Part shown: positions 52,400 through 60,807 of the stretch, one piece after another
How positions within the stretch are numbered: position 1 is the stretch's first letter
Layout of the letters: each line of letters begins with the position of its first letter
Assembly (NCBI RefSeq): GCF_024347615.1
Contig: NZ_AP025509.1
Span: forward strand, 1,488,001 to 1,552,000
Direction: 5' to 3'
From: Vibrio splendidus
GTDB lineage: Bacteria > Pseudomonadota > Gammaproteobacteria > Enterobacterales > Vibrionaceae
Length of the DNA stretch: 64,000 nt
Position numbers and translations under genes: made by a program
The notes under the pieces: generated by a model
Database searches by the model: none
Told to the model about the DNA's origin: nothing
Seen by the model: the letters and a program-made list of their open reading frames with translations, nothing else

Positions 52400-53791
52400 A
52401 TGAGCCAGAAGAATTACAGCAAATTGAACGAAACCGAACTTGAGTACGTCGATGATAAAACAGCGGCACTACTACTCAATACGCCCACCAGTGCGCGTAT
52501 TATGTTATGGGTGATCGTTCTGTTTTTTATTGCTGCTATAGGGTGGTCCGCTTGGGCTGAGATCGATAAAGTCACCGTTGGCCAAGGCAAAGTCATTCCC
52601 TCTTCCCAAATCCAAGTAGTGCAAAACCTTGAAGGCGGCCTCGTAAAAGAGATATTAGTAAGGGAAGGTCAACGCGTTCAAAAAGGTCAACAGCTGCTGT
52701 TGATCGATGACACTCGATTCCGTTCTGACTTCCGAGAGCGCGAACAACAAGTGGCAAACTTAACTGCCAGCGTGTTGATGCTTTCAGCTTCCTTTAACAG
52801 CGTGGTCATCAACGAAGAGTTCTCCGTCGAAAACTGGAAACAAAGTGTGTTACTCGACTACGGCAAACTCGCCTTCCCACCAAAGCTATACGAACTTCAA
52901 CCTAAACTGGTTAATCGCCAAAAAGCCGAATATCGTCAAGACCTAAACAACCTAAGAAACCAACTTTCCGTTTTTGATCAACAAGTTGAACAGAAGCAAC
53001 AAGACCTTGTTGAAATAAAATCGCGCGTCAATAACTTAAGACAAAGTTACAAATTCGCCCGCCAAGAGTTAGATATAACAAAACCGCTTGCCGATGAAGG
53101 CGTTGTGCCAAGAATTGAACTCCTCAAGCTTCAAAGACAAGTGAATGACACTCGCCGAGAAATGACCTCGAGCGAACTCAAAATCCCTCTCCTTCGTTCC
53201 GCAATCAAAGAATCTATGTTAAGCCGTATTGATGCTGCATTGAGCTTCCGCTCGGAACAACAAGAAAAGCTGAACCAAGCACAAGACAAGCTCTCTGCAA
53301 TGACCGAATCTTCGGTTGGCCTTGAAGACAGAGTAAACCGTACCATCGTGGTCTCTCCCGTAACGGGCACAGTCAAAACGCTCGGTATTAATACCGTGGG
53401 TGGTGTTATTCAGCCGGGTATGGACATTGTTGAGATTGTACCGACTGAAGACTCGCTATTGGTTGAAGCTAAAATCGCTCCGCAAGATATCGCATTCCTA
53501 CGCCCAGAACTGACCGCCATTGTTAAATTTAGTGCCTATGACTTCACAAAATATGGCGGTTTGGAAGGTGTGTTAGAACACATCAGCGCCGATACCACTC
53601 AAGATGAAGAAGGCAATAGCTTCTACATCGTGCGTGTACGTACCGATAAATACAGTTTTGGACACAACGAAGAGTTGCCGATCATTCCTGGTATGACAGC
53701 CTCTGTCGATATCATCACGGGCAAGAGAACCGTACTTGAGTACATGTTGAAGCCACTATTAAGCGCTCAAAACAACGCATTAAAAGAATAA
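52400..53791 (+). CDS. lapC: Type I secretion membrane-fusion protein
   Basis: HlyD-family adaptor of 463 residues that bridges the inner-membrane ABC transporter and the TolC-like outer-membrane channel. It has one membrane helix near the N-terminus (ARIMLWVIVLFFIAAIGWSA, about 32-51), a lipoyl-type half (VVQNLEGGLVKEILVREGQ), a long periplasmic coiled coil (about 170-300), the second half (VVSPVTGTVKTLGINTVGGV) and a C-terminal beta domain (IVRVRTDK). It is the first gene of the lapC-lapG-lapD-lapB operon. AAGGA stands 6 nt upstream of the ATG. Confidence 0.92.
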   Translation: MSQKNYSKLNETELEYVDDKTAALLLNTPTSARIMLWVIVLFFIAAIGWSAWAEIDKVTVGQGKVIPSSQIQVVQNLEGGLVKEILVREGQRVQKGQQLLLIDDTRFRSDFREREQQVANLTASVLMLSASFNSVVINEEFSVENWKQSVLLDYGKLAFPPKLYELQPKLVNRQKAEYRQDLNNLRNQLSVFDQQVEQKQQDLVEIKSRVNNLRQSYKFARQELDITKPLADEGVVPRIELLKLQRQVNDTRREMTSSELKIPLLRSAIKESMLSRIDAALSFRSEQQEKLNQAQDKLSAMTESSVGLEDRVNRTIVVSPVTGTVKTLGINTVGGVIQPGMDIVEIVPTEDSLLVEAKIAPQDIAFLRPELTAIVKFSAYDFTKYGGLEGVLEHISADTTQDEEGNSFYIVRVRTDKYSFGHNEELPIIPGMTASVDIITGKRTVLEYMLKPLLSAQNNALKE

Positions 53792-53850
53792 GGACGCTTG
53801 ATGCTTGATAGCGCCTTTCAATACACAGTGAACAGACAAGAGCAGAGGCT

Positions 53851-54519
53851 ATGAAATCTCGGATTTCGTTATTGTTGCTGGTCCTCACCTCTTTTACCTC
53901 AGTGGCGCTCAACAAGAGCGACCAAAGATGGATAGACGCGGTTACTGCAACTTATGGGGAAAGAGCCGGAAAACGAGTGGCAACATGGCGCTCCAGTATG
54001 ACGTCGTACGAAGGGCTAAGTGAAACGGAAAAGCTCAATTCGGTAAACCAATTCTTTAACCAAATGTACTTTGTCGATGACAACATACTGTGGGGAAAGA
54101 ATGACTACTGGGCGACACCACTGGAGTTTTTAGGCAGCAACGCGGGTGATTGCGAAGACTTCACTATCGCAAAATACTTCTCTTTACTTGAACTCGGCGT
54201 CCCAGATAAAAAATTACGATTGGTGTACGTAAAAGCACTTGAGCTAAACCAATTCCATATGGTGTTGGCGTACTACTCAACACCCAGTGCAGAACCACTA
54301 ATTTTGGATAACTTAAACCCTGAAATAAAACGCGGTTCTAAACGCGGAGACCTGCGACCGATATACAGTTTCAATGGTAAAAACCTTTGGTTAATTAAGT
54401 CGGCAGCAGGCAGCGGTAAGTTGGCAGGGAAATCTTCAAGATTGAGCTTATGGAACGACCTACGTTCTCGTGAGCGCTCTCTCAATTTAAACAAACCCAT
54501 TATCAATTACGATGAGTAG
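53851..54519 (+). CDS. lapG: Periplasmic cysteine protease
   Basis: 222-residue transglutaminase-like cysteine protease (BTLCP family) that clips the N-terminus of a surface adhesin, releasing cells from surfaces. It has a signal peptide (ISLLLLVLTSFTSVAL) and the catalytic triad in order: cysteine in NAGDCEDFTIAKY (about 105), histidine in LNQFHMVLAYY (about 141), aspartate in PLILDNLNPE (about 157). It is kept inactive by LapD when c-di-GMP is high. lapD starts 5 nt downstream, a tight coupling. Confidence 0.95.
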   Translation: MKSRISLLLLVLTSFTSVALNKSDQRWIDAVTATYGERAGKRVATWRSSMTSYEGLSETEKLNSVNQFFNQMYFVDDNILWGKNDYWATPLEFLGSNAGDCEDFTIAKYFSLLELGVPDKKLRLVYVKALELNQFHMVLAYYSTPSAEPLILDNLNPEIKRGSKRGDLRPIYSFNGKNLWLIKSAAGSGKLAGKSSRLSLWNDLRSRERSLNLNKPIINYDE

Positions 54520-54524
54520 GTACA

Positions 54525-56435
54525 ATGACTTTATATAAACAGCTTGTGGTCGGGATGGTTGCGGTATTCATACTGCTGATGACGTCAGTTTTTATGATCG
54601 AATTCAATACCACCCGTGGATACTTAGAGGAGCAGCAACGCTCTGAGGTAAGTAATACCATTAATACTGTTGGACTGGCTCTCGCCCCTTACCTAGAAGA
54701 AAAGGACAAGGTGGCAGTGGAGTCTGTTATCAACGCCCTATTTGATGGCAGTTCTTATTCCGTCGTGCGATTGATTTTCCTAGACACCGGAGATGACATT
54801 CTCCGTTCATACCCTGTAAAGCCAACCGGCGTACCAGAGTGGTTTACTAACCTTAACCTATTTGAGCCTGTTCATGACCGCCGCGTAATTACCAGTGGCT
54901 GGATGCAACTGGCAGAAGTCGAGATCGTAAGTCACCCTGGTCCTGCCTACGATCAGCTTTGGCAAGCGTTCATCCGCTTACTGAGCATCTTTGGCACGAT
55001 CTTCTTGCTCGGTTTAGTGTCTATCTCTTGGATCCTTAAGCGTGCTTTACGCCCGCTCTCGTTGATCATTACCAAGATGGATCAGATCGCCAAGAATCAG
55101 TTTGGAGAACCACTGGCTCGTCCAAAGACAAAAGATCTCACCTTGGTTGTCGATGGTATCAACCACATGTCGACCCAAGTTGAACTGGCCTTTAAAAACC
55201 AAGCGAAAGAAGCTCAAAAGCTGCGTGAAAGAGCGTATATCGACCCTGTATCTCAGCTAGGCAACCGCGCTTACTACATGTCTCAATTAACTCAATGGTT
55301 AGAAGAGTCGAGTTTAGGTGGTTTAGCGGTACTTAAAGCTGAGTTTATTAGTGAAGAGTACGACGAAAAAGGCTATCAAGAAGGTGATGCCTTGGTTCAT
55401 CAACTGGCTGAACAGCTGCAAGCTTCAATCTCATCGCCAGATATCACCATTGCTCGTATTTCTAGTGACGAATTCGGTTTCATCATGCCGAACATTGATG
55501 AAAGCGAACTTAAACTTGTTGCTGGCAGCATCGTAAACTGCATTCAAAACCTAGGTTCAGACCCAACAGGTACGGCGAATCCACACATCGCGCTAGGTGT
55601 TACATACAGCAACACGCGAAAAACCAGTACCGAAATTATGTCGTTGGTCGATAACGCACTCTCAAGTGCGAAGGCGAACCGTGAACTGACTTACGGCTAC
55701 GTAACGGCAGACGATCATGGTGCTGTAATGGGCAAACAACAATGGCGTATGTTGGTTGAAGAAGCGATCATCAACGACCTTGTCACCTTCCGTCTGCAAG
55801 CTGCAAACAATAGCTTTGGCAAAACGTATCACCAAGAAGTGTTCTCTGCGATTGAAAAAGAGGGAGTTCGTTACGGTGCAAACCAATATCTATACGCACT
55901 AGAACAGTTAGAAATGAGCCACATTCTCGACCAATACGTTATCGAGAAGATGATTGAGAAACTGAATGCGAAAGAAGTCACGAGCCCCGTTGCTATCAAT
56001 ATTTCGCCAAGCAGTATTTCTCAGCCAAGCTTCATCCGTTGGATTGGTAAAACTCTTGAACACAATGCCTCAATTGCTCACCTGTTACATTTTGAGATTC
56101 CAGAAAATTGTTTCATCAATGTTCCGCACTACACGGCGCTGCTGTGTAACACCATTCGTAACGCTGAGTCCGTATTCGGGGTTGATAACTACGGACGTAA
56201 TTTCCAATCATTGGATTACATCAACGAGTACCGCCCAAGCTATGTGAAGTTGGATTACTTGTTTACGCACAACCTTGATGATGAAAAACAGAAATTCACC
56301 TTAACGTCGATCTCTAGAACCGCTCACAACCTAGGCATAACCACCATTGCGTCTCGAATAGAAACTCAGACTCAGCTAGATATCCTGTCTGATAACTACG
56401 TAGAAGTGTTCCAAGGCTTCATTGTTGATAAATAG
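54525..56435 (+). CDS. lapD: c-di-GMP receptor controlling LapG
   Basis: 636-residue inner-membrane receptor. One helix at the N-terminus, a periplasmic LapD/MoxY-type domain (about 25-150), a second helix, a HAMP linker, then degenerate GGDEF (about 235-395; RISSDEFGFI in place of GGDEF) and EAL (about 400-636; RLQAANN where active enzymes have EALLR) domains. Both enzymatic sites are lost, as expected for a receptor that binds c-di-GMP and holds LapG in the periplasm. It sits directly after lapG and 18 nt before lapB. When c-di-GMP falls it should free LapG. Confidence 0.95.
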   Translation: MTLYKQLVVGMVAVFILLMTSVFMIEFNTTRGYLEEQQRSEVSNTINTVGLALAPYLEEKDKVAVESVINALFDGSSYSVVRLIFLDTGDDILRSYPVKPTGVPEWFTNLNLFEPVHDRRVITSGWMQLAEVEIVSHPGPAYDQLWQAFIRLLSIFGTIFLLGLVSISWILKRALRPLSLIITKMDQIAKNQFGEPLARPKTKDLTLVVDGINHMSTQVELAFKNQAKEAQKLRERAYIDPVSQLGNRAYYMSQLTQWLEESSLGGLAVLKAEFISEEYDEKGYQEGDALVHQLAEQLQASISSPDITIARISSDEFGFIMPNIDESELKLVAGSIVNCIQNLGSDPTGTANPHIALGVTYSNTRKTSTEIMSLVDNALSSAKANRELTYGYVTADDHGAVMGKQQWRMLVEEAIINDLVTFRLQAANNSFGKTYHQEVFSAIEKEGVRYGANQYLYALEQLEMSHILDQYVIEKMIEKLNAKEVTSPVAINISPSSISQPSFIRWIGKTLEHNASIAHLLHFEIPENCFINVPHYTALLCNTIRNAESVFGVDNYGRNFQSLDYINEYRPSYVKLDYLFTHNLDDEKQKFTLTSISRTAHNLGITTIASRIETQTQLDILSDNYVEVFQGFIVDK

Positions 56436-56453
56436 TTGTAAGGGTTATATCGC

Positions 56454-58568
56454 ATGCAAGATCCACTATTAAACTCACTGATCTACGTTAGTCGGTATTA
56501 CGGGTTAGCTAACTCGCCCGAAGCGTTGATCAATGGGCTACCACTATCCGATGGAAAGCTAACCCCTTTCCTATTCCCTCGTTCTGCTGAACGAGCGGGA
56601 TTAGTGGCGAAAGAAAACCGTTCCGAGTTAGAAAGTATTCCTCACCTAATTCTGCCTGCTATTCTACTTCTCAAACAGGGCGAAGCATGTGTTCTAAATA
56701 GTATCGATTTAGAAAAACAAGAAGCAGAGATCATCACCGCAGAAAGCGGGATGGTGCCTATCGTCATTACAATCGATGAACTCAAAGAACAATTCATCGG
56801 CCGCTACTTCTTGGTAAAAAAACAATTCCGTTATGATGAACGTTCACCAGAGGTTCTAAAAACACGCAAAGGTCACTGGTTTTGGAGCACCATTTGGGAA
56901 TCTAAAAACATCTATCGTGATGTGTTGATTGCATCCATTCTGATCAATATCTTCGCCATTGCCGCGCCAATGTTTACTCGTTTGGTGTACGACAAAGTAG
57001 TCCCCAACCTCGCTTTTGAAACCCTGTGGGTGTTGGCGAGTGGTATTTTCGTTGTCTTCCTGTTCGATCTGCTTCTCAAGTTAATGCGCAGTTACTTCAT
57101 TGATGTCGCGGGGAAAAAATCCGATATCCTCATTTCCTCTAAATTGTTCAGTAAAGTTCTGGGGATTCGCATGGAAGCAAAGCCTGCCTCTGTAGGCGCT
57201 TTCGCGAAAAACCTGCAAGAATTTGAATCAATCCGAGAGTTCTTTACCTCAGCAACCATTGGCTCGTTAATCGACTTACCATTCGCGCTGATGTTCTTGG
57301 CGTTAATTTGGCTGATGGCCGGAAACCTTGTGTTTGTTCCTGTCGTCGGAGTGGTCATTTTGATCATCTATGCACTGTTAATCCAAGGGCCACTACGTCG
57401 TACGATTGAAGAAGGCTCTCGACTTGCTTCTCAGAAGTATGCGAACTTAATTGAGAGTTTGGCTGGGTTAGAGACAGTTAAATTGTTCAGCGCGCAAAGT
57501 CAGTTCCAATTCCGTTGGGAAGAAGCGGTTGCGCACATGGCAAACTGGAATATCAAAAGTCGCCGCATCACCGACAGCATCCAAAACACAGCAGGCTTTG
57601 TTCAACAAAGTACCAATGTAGGTATGATCATTTTTGGTGTATACCTCATCGCAGAAGGTGAACTCACTATGGGTGGCTTGATTGCCGCGACCATGTTGAG
57701 CGGCCGTGCAATTGGCCCTCTTGTTCAACTGTCTTTGCTTTCTACACGTTACAACCAAGCAAAGTCTTCGATGACCTTGATTGAACAAGTAATGTCGATG
57801 CCTGATGAACAGGAAGAAGGTAAGCGCTACATCCACCGTCCGATTATTCAGGGTCATATTGCGCTAGATAAAGTGACGTTCCACTACCCAGACTCGCCTG
57901 TCGCTTCTATCAGAGACCTAACCCTTAATATCAAACCCGGAGAAAAAGTAGCGATCATTGGCCGGATTGGTTCAGGCAAGACCACGCTAGAACGTTTGAT
58001 TATGGGCCTATACAAGCCCACAGAAGGTCATGTGCGCATTGATGACACTGACATGGAACAACTGCATCATGTCGACGTACGACGCAATATAGGCTGTGTA
58101 CCGCAAGACAGTAACCTGTTCTACGGCTCAGTAAGAGACAACATTACCTTAGGTCGCCCGTTGGTCGATGACCGTGATGTGATGGACGCAGCCAACCGTG
58201 CAGGAGTGACCGCTTTTACTCAGCAAGATCCAGCAGGCTTAGAACGCCAAGTGGGCGAAGGTGGTGCTTTGCTATCTGGTGGTCAACGTCAGTCGATTGC
58301 CATAGCGAGAGCCTTCTTAGGACGTCCACCCGTGCTTTTGATGGATGAACCGACCAGTGCGATGGATAATCGCTCAGAGATGCACATCAAACATCAACTC
58401 AACCAGTTATTGCCAAGCGAGACATTGATTCTTATCACCCACAAAACATCGATGTTGGATATTGTAGATAGAGTGATTGTGATGGAGAGAGGCAGCATTA
58501 TTGCCGACGGCCCGAAAGCACAAGTTCTGTCAGACTTGAAGCAAGGCAAGGTAAGAGCAGCAAGTTAA
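56454..58568 (+). CDS. lapB: Type I secretion ABC transporter
   Basis: 704-residue ABC exporter of the RTX/LapB type, which moves an unprocessed giant adhesin from cytoplasm to outside. The N-terminal C39-like domain (about 1-135) lacks the catalytic cysteine, typical when the substrate has no leader to cleave. Six helices (about 160-440) follow, then the ATPase (about 470-690) with Walker A IIGRIGSGKTTLE, Q-loop CVPQDSNLF, signature LLSGGQRQS, Walker B VLLMDEPTSAMD and the H-loop ITHKTS. It is the last gene of the lap operon. The adhesin and a TolC/LapE homologue are not in this window. Confidence 0.95.
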   Translation: MQDPLLNSLIYVSRYYGLANSPEALINGLPLSDGKLTPFLFPRSAERAGLVAKENRSELESIPHLILPAILLLKQGEACVLNSIDLEKQEAEIITAESGMVPIVITIDELKEQFIGRYFLVKKQFRYDERSPEVLKTRKGHWFWSTIWESKNIYRDVLIASILINIFAIAAPMFTRLVYDKVVPNLAFETLWVLASGIFVVFLFDLLLKLMRSYFIDVAGKKSDILISSKLFSKVLGIRMEAKPASVGAFAKNLQEFESIREFFTSATIGSLIDLPFALMFLALIWLMAGNLVFVPVVGVVILIIYALLIQGPLRRTIEEGSRLASQKYANLIESLAGLETVKLFSAQSQFQFRWEEAVAHMANWNIKSRRITDSIQNTAGFVQQSTNVGMIIFGVYLIAEGELTMGGLIAATMLSGRAIGPLVQLSLLSTRYNQAKSSMTLIEQVMSMPDEQEEGKRYIHRPIIQGHIALDKVTFHYPDSPVASIRDLTLNIKPGEKVAIIGRIGSGKTTLERLIMGLYKPTEGHVRIDDTDMEQLHHVDVRRNIGCVPQDSNLFYGSVRDNITLGRPLVDDRDVMDAANRAGVTAFTQQDPAGLERQVGEGGALLSGGQRQSIAIARAFLGRPPVLLMDEPTSAMDNRSEMHIKHQLNQLLPSETLILITHKTSMLDIVDRVIVMERGSIIADGPKAQVLSDLKQGKVRAAS

Positions 58569-58617
58569 AGCGCTCATGTGACTTAAAGAATCTAACTAAA
58601 TCAATATCAGCAAAAGC

Positions 58618-58647
58618 AAAGGGGGAGCATCAGCTCCCCCTTTTTTT
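58618..58647 (+). terminator. Rho-independent terminator of the lap operon
   Basis: GGGGGAGC (58621-58628) pairs with GCTCCCCC (58633-58640) with an ATCA loop and seven T. Confidence 0.93.
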
Positions 58648-58717
58648 GTTTGTTCTAATGAGTAGAAAATAGCCCGAGCCGCTCTATTCAGAGTCGGTCA
58701 ATTTCAAAGTATTTCAA

Positions 58718-60388
58718 TTACAACGAGATATCTTCTTGTTCCATTTTGAATGAACATTGAATCTCGTATTGGTTGAACGAGAAAACACTGCCGCCATGAG
58801 TTCGCTTGGTGGTGACTGTCTCATCACCAAATTGAATCGTCACTCGGGTATACACCTTTTCATGCGCCTCAACTGTGCACTCGGCAAGGTTGGTTTCAAA
58901 TTCAGCTTCGAGTGTATCCAACTGCGACTTAGTATTTTCAATCGCGAGATTGTTCTTTTCTCTTTGCTGCTCAATTTCTAGCGCTTGCTCTTCGCTGCGT
59001 TCCGCTTTTGGTCGCTTCTTAAATTCGAGCTCTTGGCGAATCACATCCATGGTCTGCTCTTGAGCGTGCTTATAAGTTTCTTTCAGATCGGCTATCTTTT
59101 GTCGGTAACCATCGTAACGTGCAAATCCGTGTACCTTGGTTGCGGTATCTCCTTCTACGCCTAAAAAGACACACTCCACTTTCCCACCGACTCTAGCTTC
59201 GCCGCCACTGAGCGTACCGTGCTTCTTCAAACTATCCATCACGATAAGGTTGTTACCACAACGAATATCATTACTCATGCTGTGCACACCCAGTCGAAGG
59301 TCGGTGGCGGTTTGGAGTTCGGCGTTCTGCGCGTAGCTTGCTGTGATAGAACCTTTGCTAAACACCTTGCAGCTTTTCGGCTCACCCTCTTTAGTCGTAT
59401 GACCGATAATCCCCTTCGCGACTTTTATGTCACCCTGAGCTTGGACTTCTGCCGATTCAATAAAGCCACCAACCGTGACACTTCCAGTCGCCTTGACGAT
59501 CATCCCCGGCTCGATGTTGCCAGAGACAAATACATTGCCTTTGAATTTAACGTGTCCGGTTGATACATCTACGTTGCTAACACACAAGGCGTCATCTACT
59601 TCAATAGTTCTATCTTTGATTATGGGTAATCCAGGAAATGAAGCGAGTAATAAATTGGGGTCGTCAGGGGAGATGTAGGTGCCCTTTCCAGGCTTAATTA
59701 AACTGTCTTGTCCAGGAAGCGGTGGGATAATTCGACCTTGGACGGTAAAGCCAGCGATGCCTTTGGTCGCGGGAGTACGCTTCATCAAGTGATCATTTTG
59801 ACCAACAGTAATGGTTTGCCCCAAGTCTCGCATATCAATCTTGCCTTCGTCTTTACTGCGAGGCTTCAAGACTTGGCGAGTAATGTCTTCAACCAAGGCG
59901 GCAAACTTAGCATCTTTGCCCTTTACTGGCTGCGTCCCTTTCGCGACGGGTTGAGTAAACTTTTCACCGGGTTTAAGCTTGTTACTCATCATCAGCACTT
60001 TTCTGAGCGCTAACTTATTAATTCCCTTTGTTATGTGGGCTTGGGCTAAACAGTGAATAATGTCGCTCCCGCGCAGTGCGTGTCCATGATGTGGTCCCGT
60101 CACCACCAGACTCGCGAGCATCTCGTCATCAGACAGTTCGACAGCAACGCTTGCGTTACGAACTTCGGCAATCAAGACTCCTTCGTAAGCTTCCCCTTTA
60201 CCTTCTTTGGCAAGAGTGACGAAGCGCAACACCTCTTCTTCAAAAAGAAAATAGTTTGATGCGTCCAAAGCTTCCAAGGTTGGTGGCAACGTCGTGTTAT
60301 CAAAGCTTGCTTCAACCACAAACCCCGACGGCAGACATGCCATCACTTGTTGCTTGTCTTCTGACAATGTAACAATGTTATCCCACAT
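58718..60388 (-). CDS. FapA/DUF342 family protein
   Basis: 556 residues with the DUF342 layout: an N-terminal alpha/beta region (about 1-170), a long right-handed beta-helix (about 190-390, with NVDVSTGHVKFKGNVFVSGN and VTVGGFIESAEVQAQGDIKV, repeats rich in G and V), and a C-terminal coiled coil (about 400-500, rich in Glu, Lys and Gln). FapA is described as a polar landmark or flagellar assembly protein in some bacteria and has no known enzyme activity; the role here is not clear. It is convergent with the lap operon. Confidence 0.85.
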   Translation of the reverse strand: MWDNIVTLSEDKQQVMACLPSGFVVEASFDNTTLPPTLEALDASNYFLFEEEVLRFVTLAKEGKGEAYEGVLIAEVRNASVAVELSDDEMLASLVVTGPHHGHALRGSDIIHCLAQAHITKGINKLALRKVLMMSNKLKPGEKFTQPVAKGTQPVKGKDAKFAALVEDITRQVLKPRSKDEGKIDMRDLGQTITVGQNDHLMKRTPATKGIAGFTVQGRIIPPLPGQDSLIKPGKGTYISPDDPNLLLASFPGLPIIKDRTIEVDDALCVSNVDVSTGHVKFKGNVFVSGNIEPGMIVKATGSVTVGGFIESAEVQAQGDIKVAKGIIGHTTKEGEPKSCKVFSKGSITASYAQNAELQTATDLRLGVHSMSNDIRCGNNLIVMDSLKKHGTLSGGEARVGGKVECVFLGVEGDTATKVHGFARYDGYRQKIADLKETYKHAQEQTMDVIRQELEFKKRPKAERSEEQALEIEQQREKNNLAIENTKSQLDTLEAEFETNLAECTVEAHEKVYTRVTIQFGDETVTTKRTHGGSVFSFNQYEIQCSFKMEQEDISL

Positions 60389-60727
60389 TCGAATTGAGTA
60401 TCCCTAATGACTCAGTTGTTATTCAGTCTATATAATTCGTTCTGCGCTGAGTATCACATTATTAGAATAATCAGCGTCACATCACTTACTTTCGATTCTG
60501 CAAACATGACTCATAAATAAGACTTACACATTTTATGATCTACTTCGCCTTTACAAATACATAGGGAAATTTTTCAGAATATTTCGTGTGATTGAATGTC
60601 GATTCGATATTAGAGCAAGATAGTAAAGGCGAATAGCTTTAGATGATTAAAGGCTGTTGTGGAGAGGTGGAACAGAAGTGATGAAGCTGATAATCAGGGT
60701 AAAAACGGATTTCAATATGGAGCTTCA
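60389..60727. other. Intergenic stretch upstream of FapA-like gene
   Basis: 339 bp, AT-rich, containing the FapA promoter by position. No open frame, no dyad and no repeat stands out before the parS2 cluster that begins at 60728. Confidence 0.4.
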
Positions 60728-60742
60728 GTTTACAGTGTAAAT
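60728..60742. promoter_or_regulatory. parS2: parS2 site 1 of a cluster of three
   Basis: GTTTACAGTGTAAAT matches NTTTACANTGTAAAN exactly. It is 2.3 kb from the parB2 stop. Confidence 0.88.
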
Positions 60743-60753
60743 CCAAGATTCTA

Positions 60754-60768
60754 ATTTACACTGTAAAT
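60754..60768. promoter_or_regulatory. parS2: parS2 site 2 of a cluster of three
   Basis: ATTTACACTGTAAAT matches NTTTACANTGTAAAN exactly and starts 26 bp after site 1. Confidence 0.88.
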
Positions 60769-60807
60769 CTAATTTGTAACGGTCAGTCTATTTAAATGAT
60801 GGCTTGT

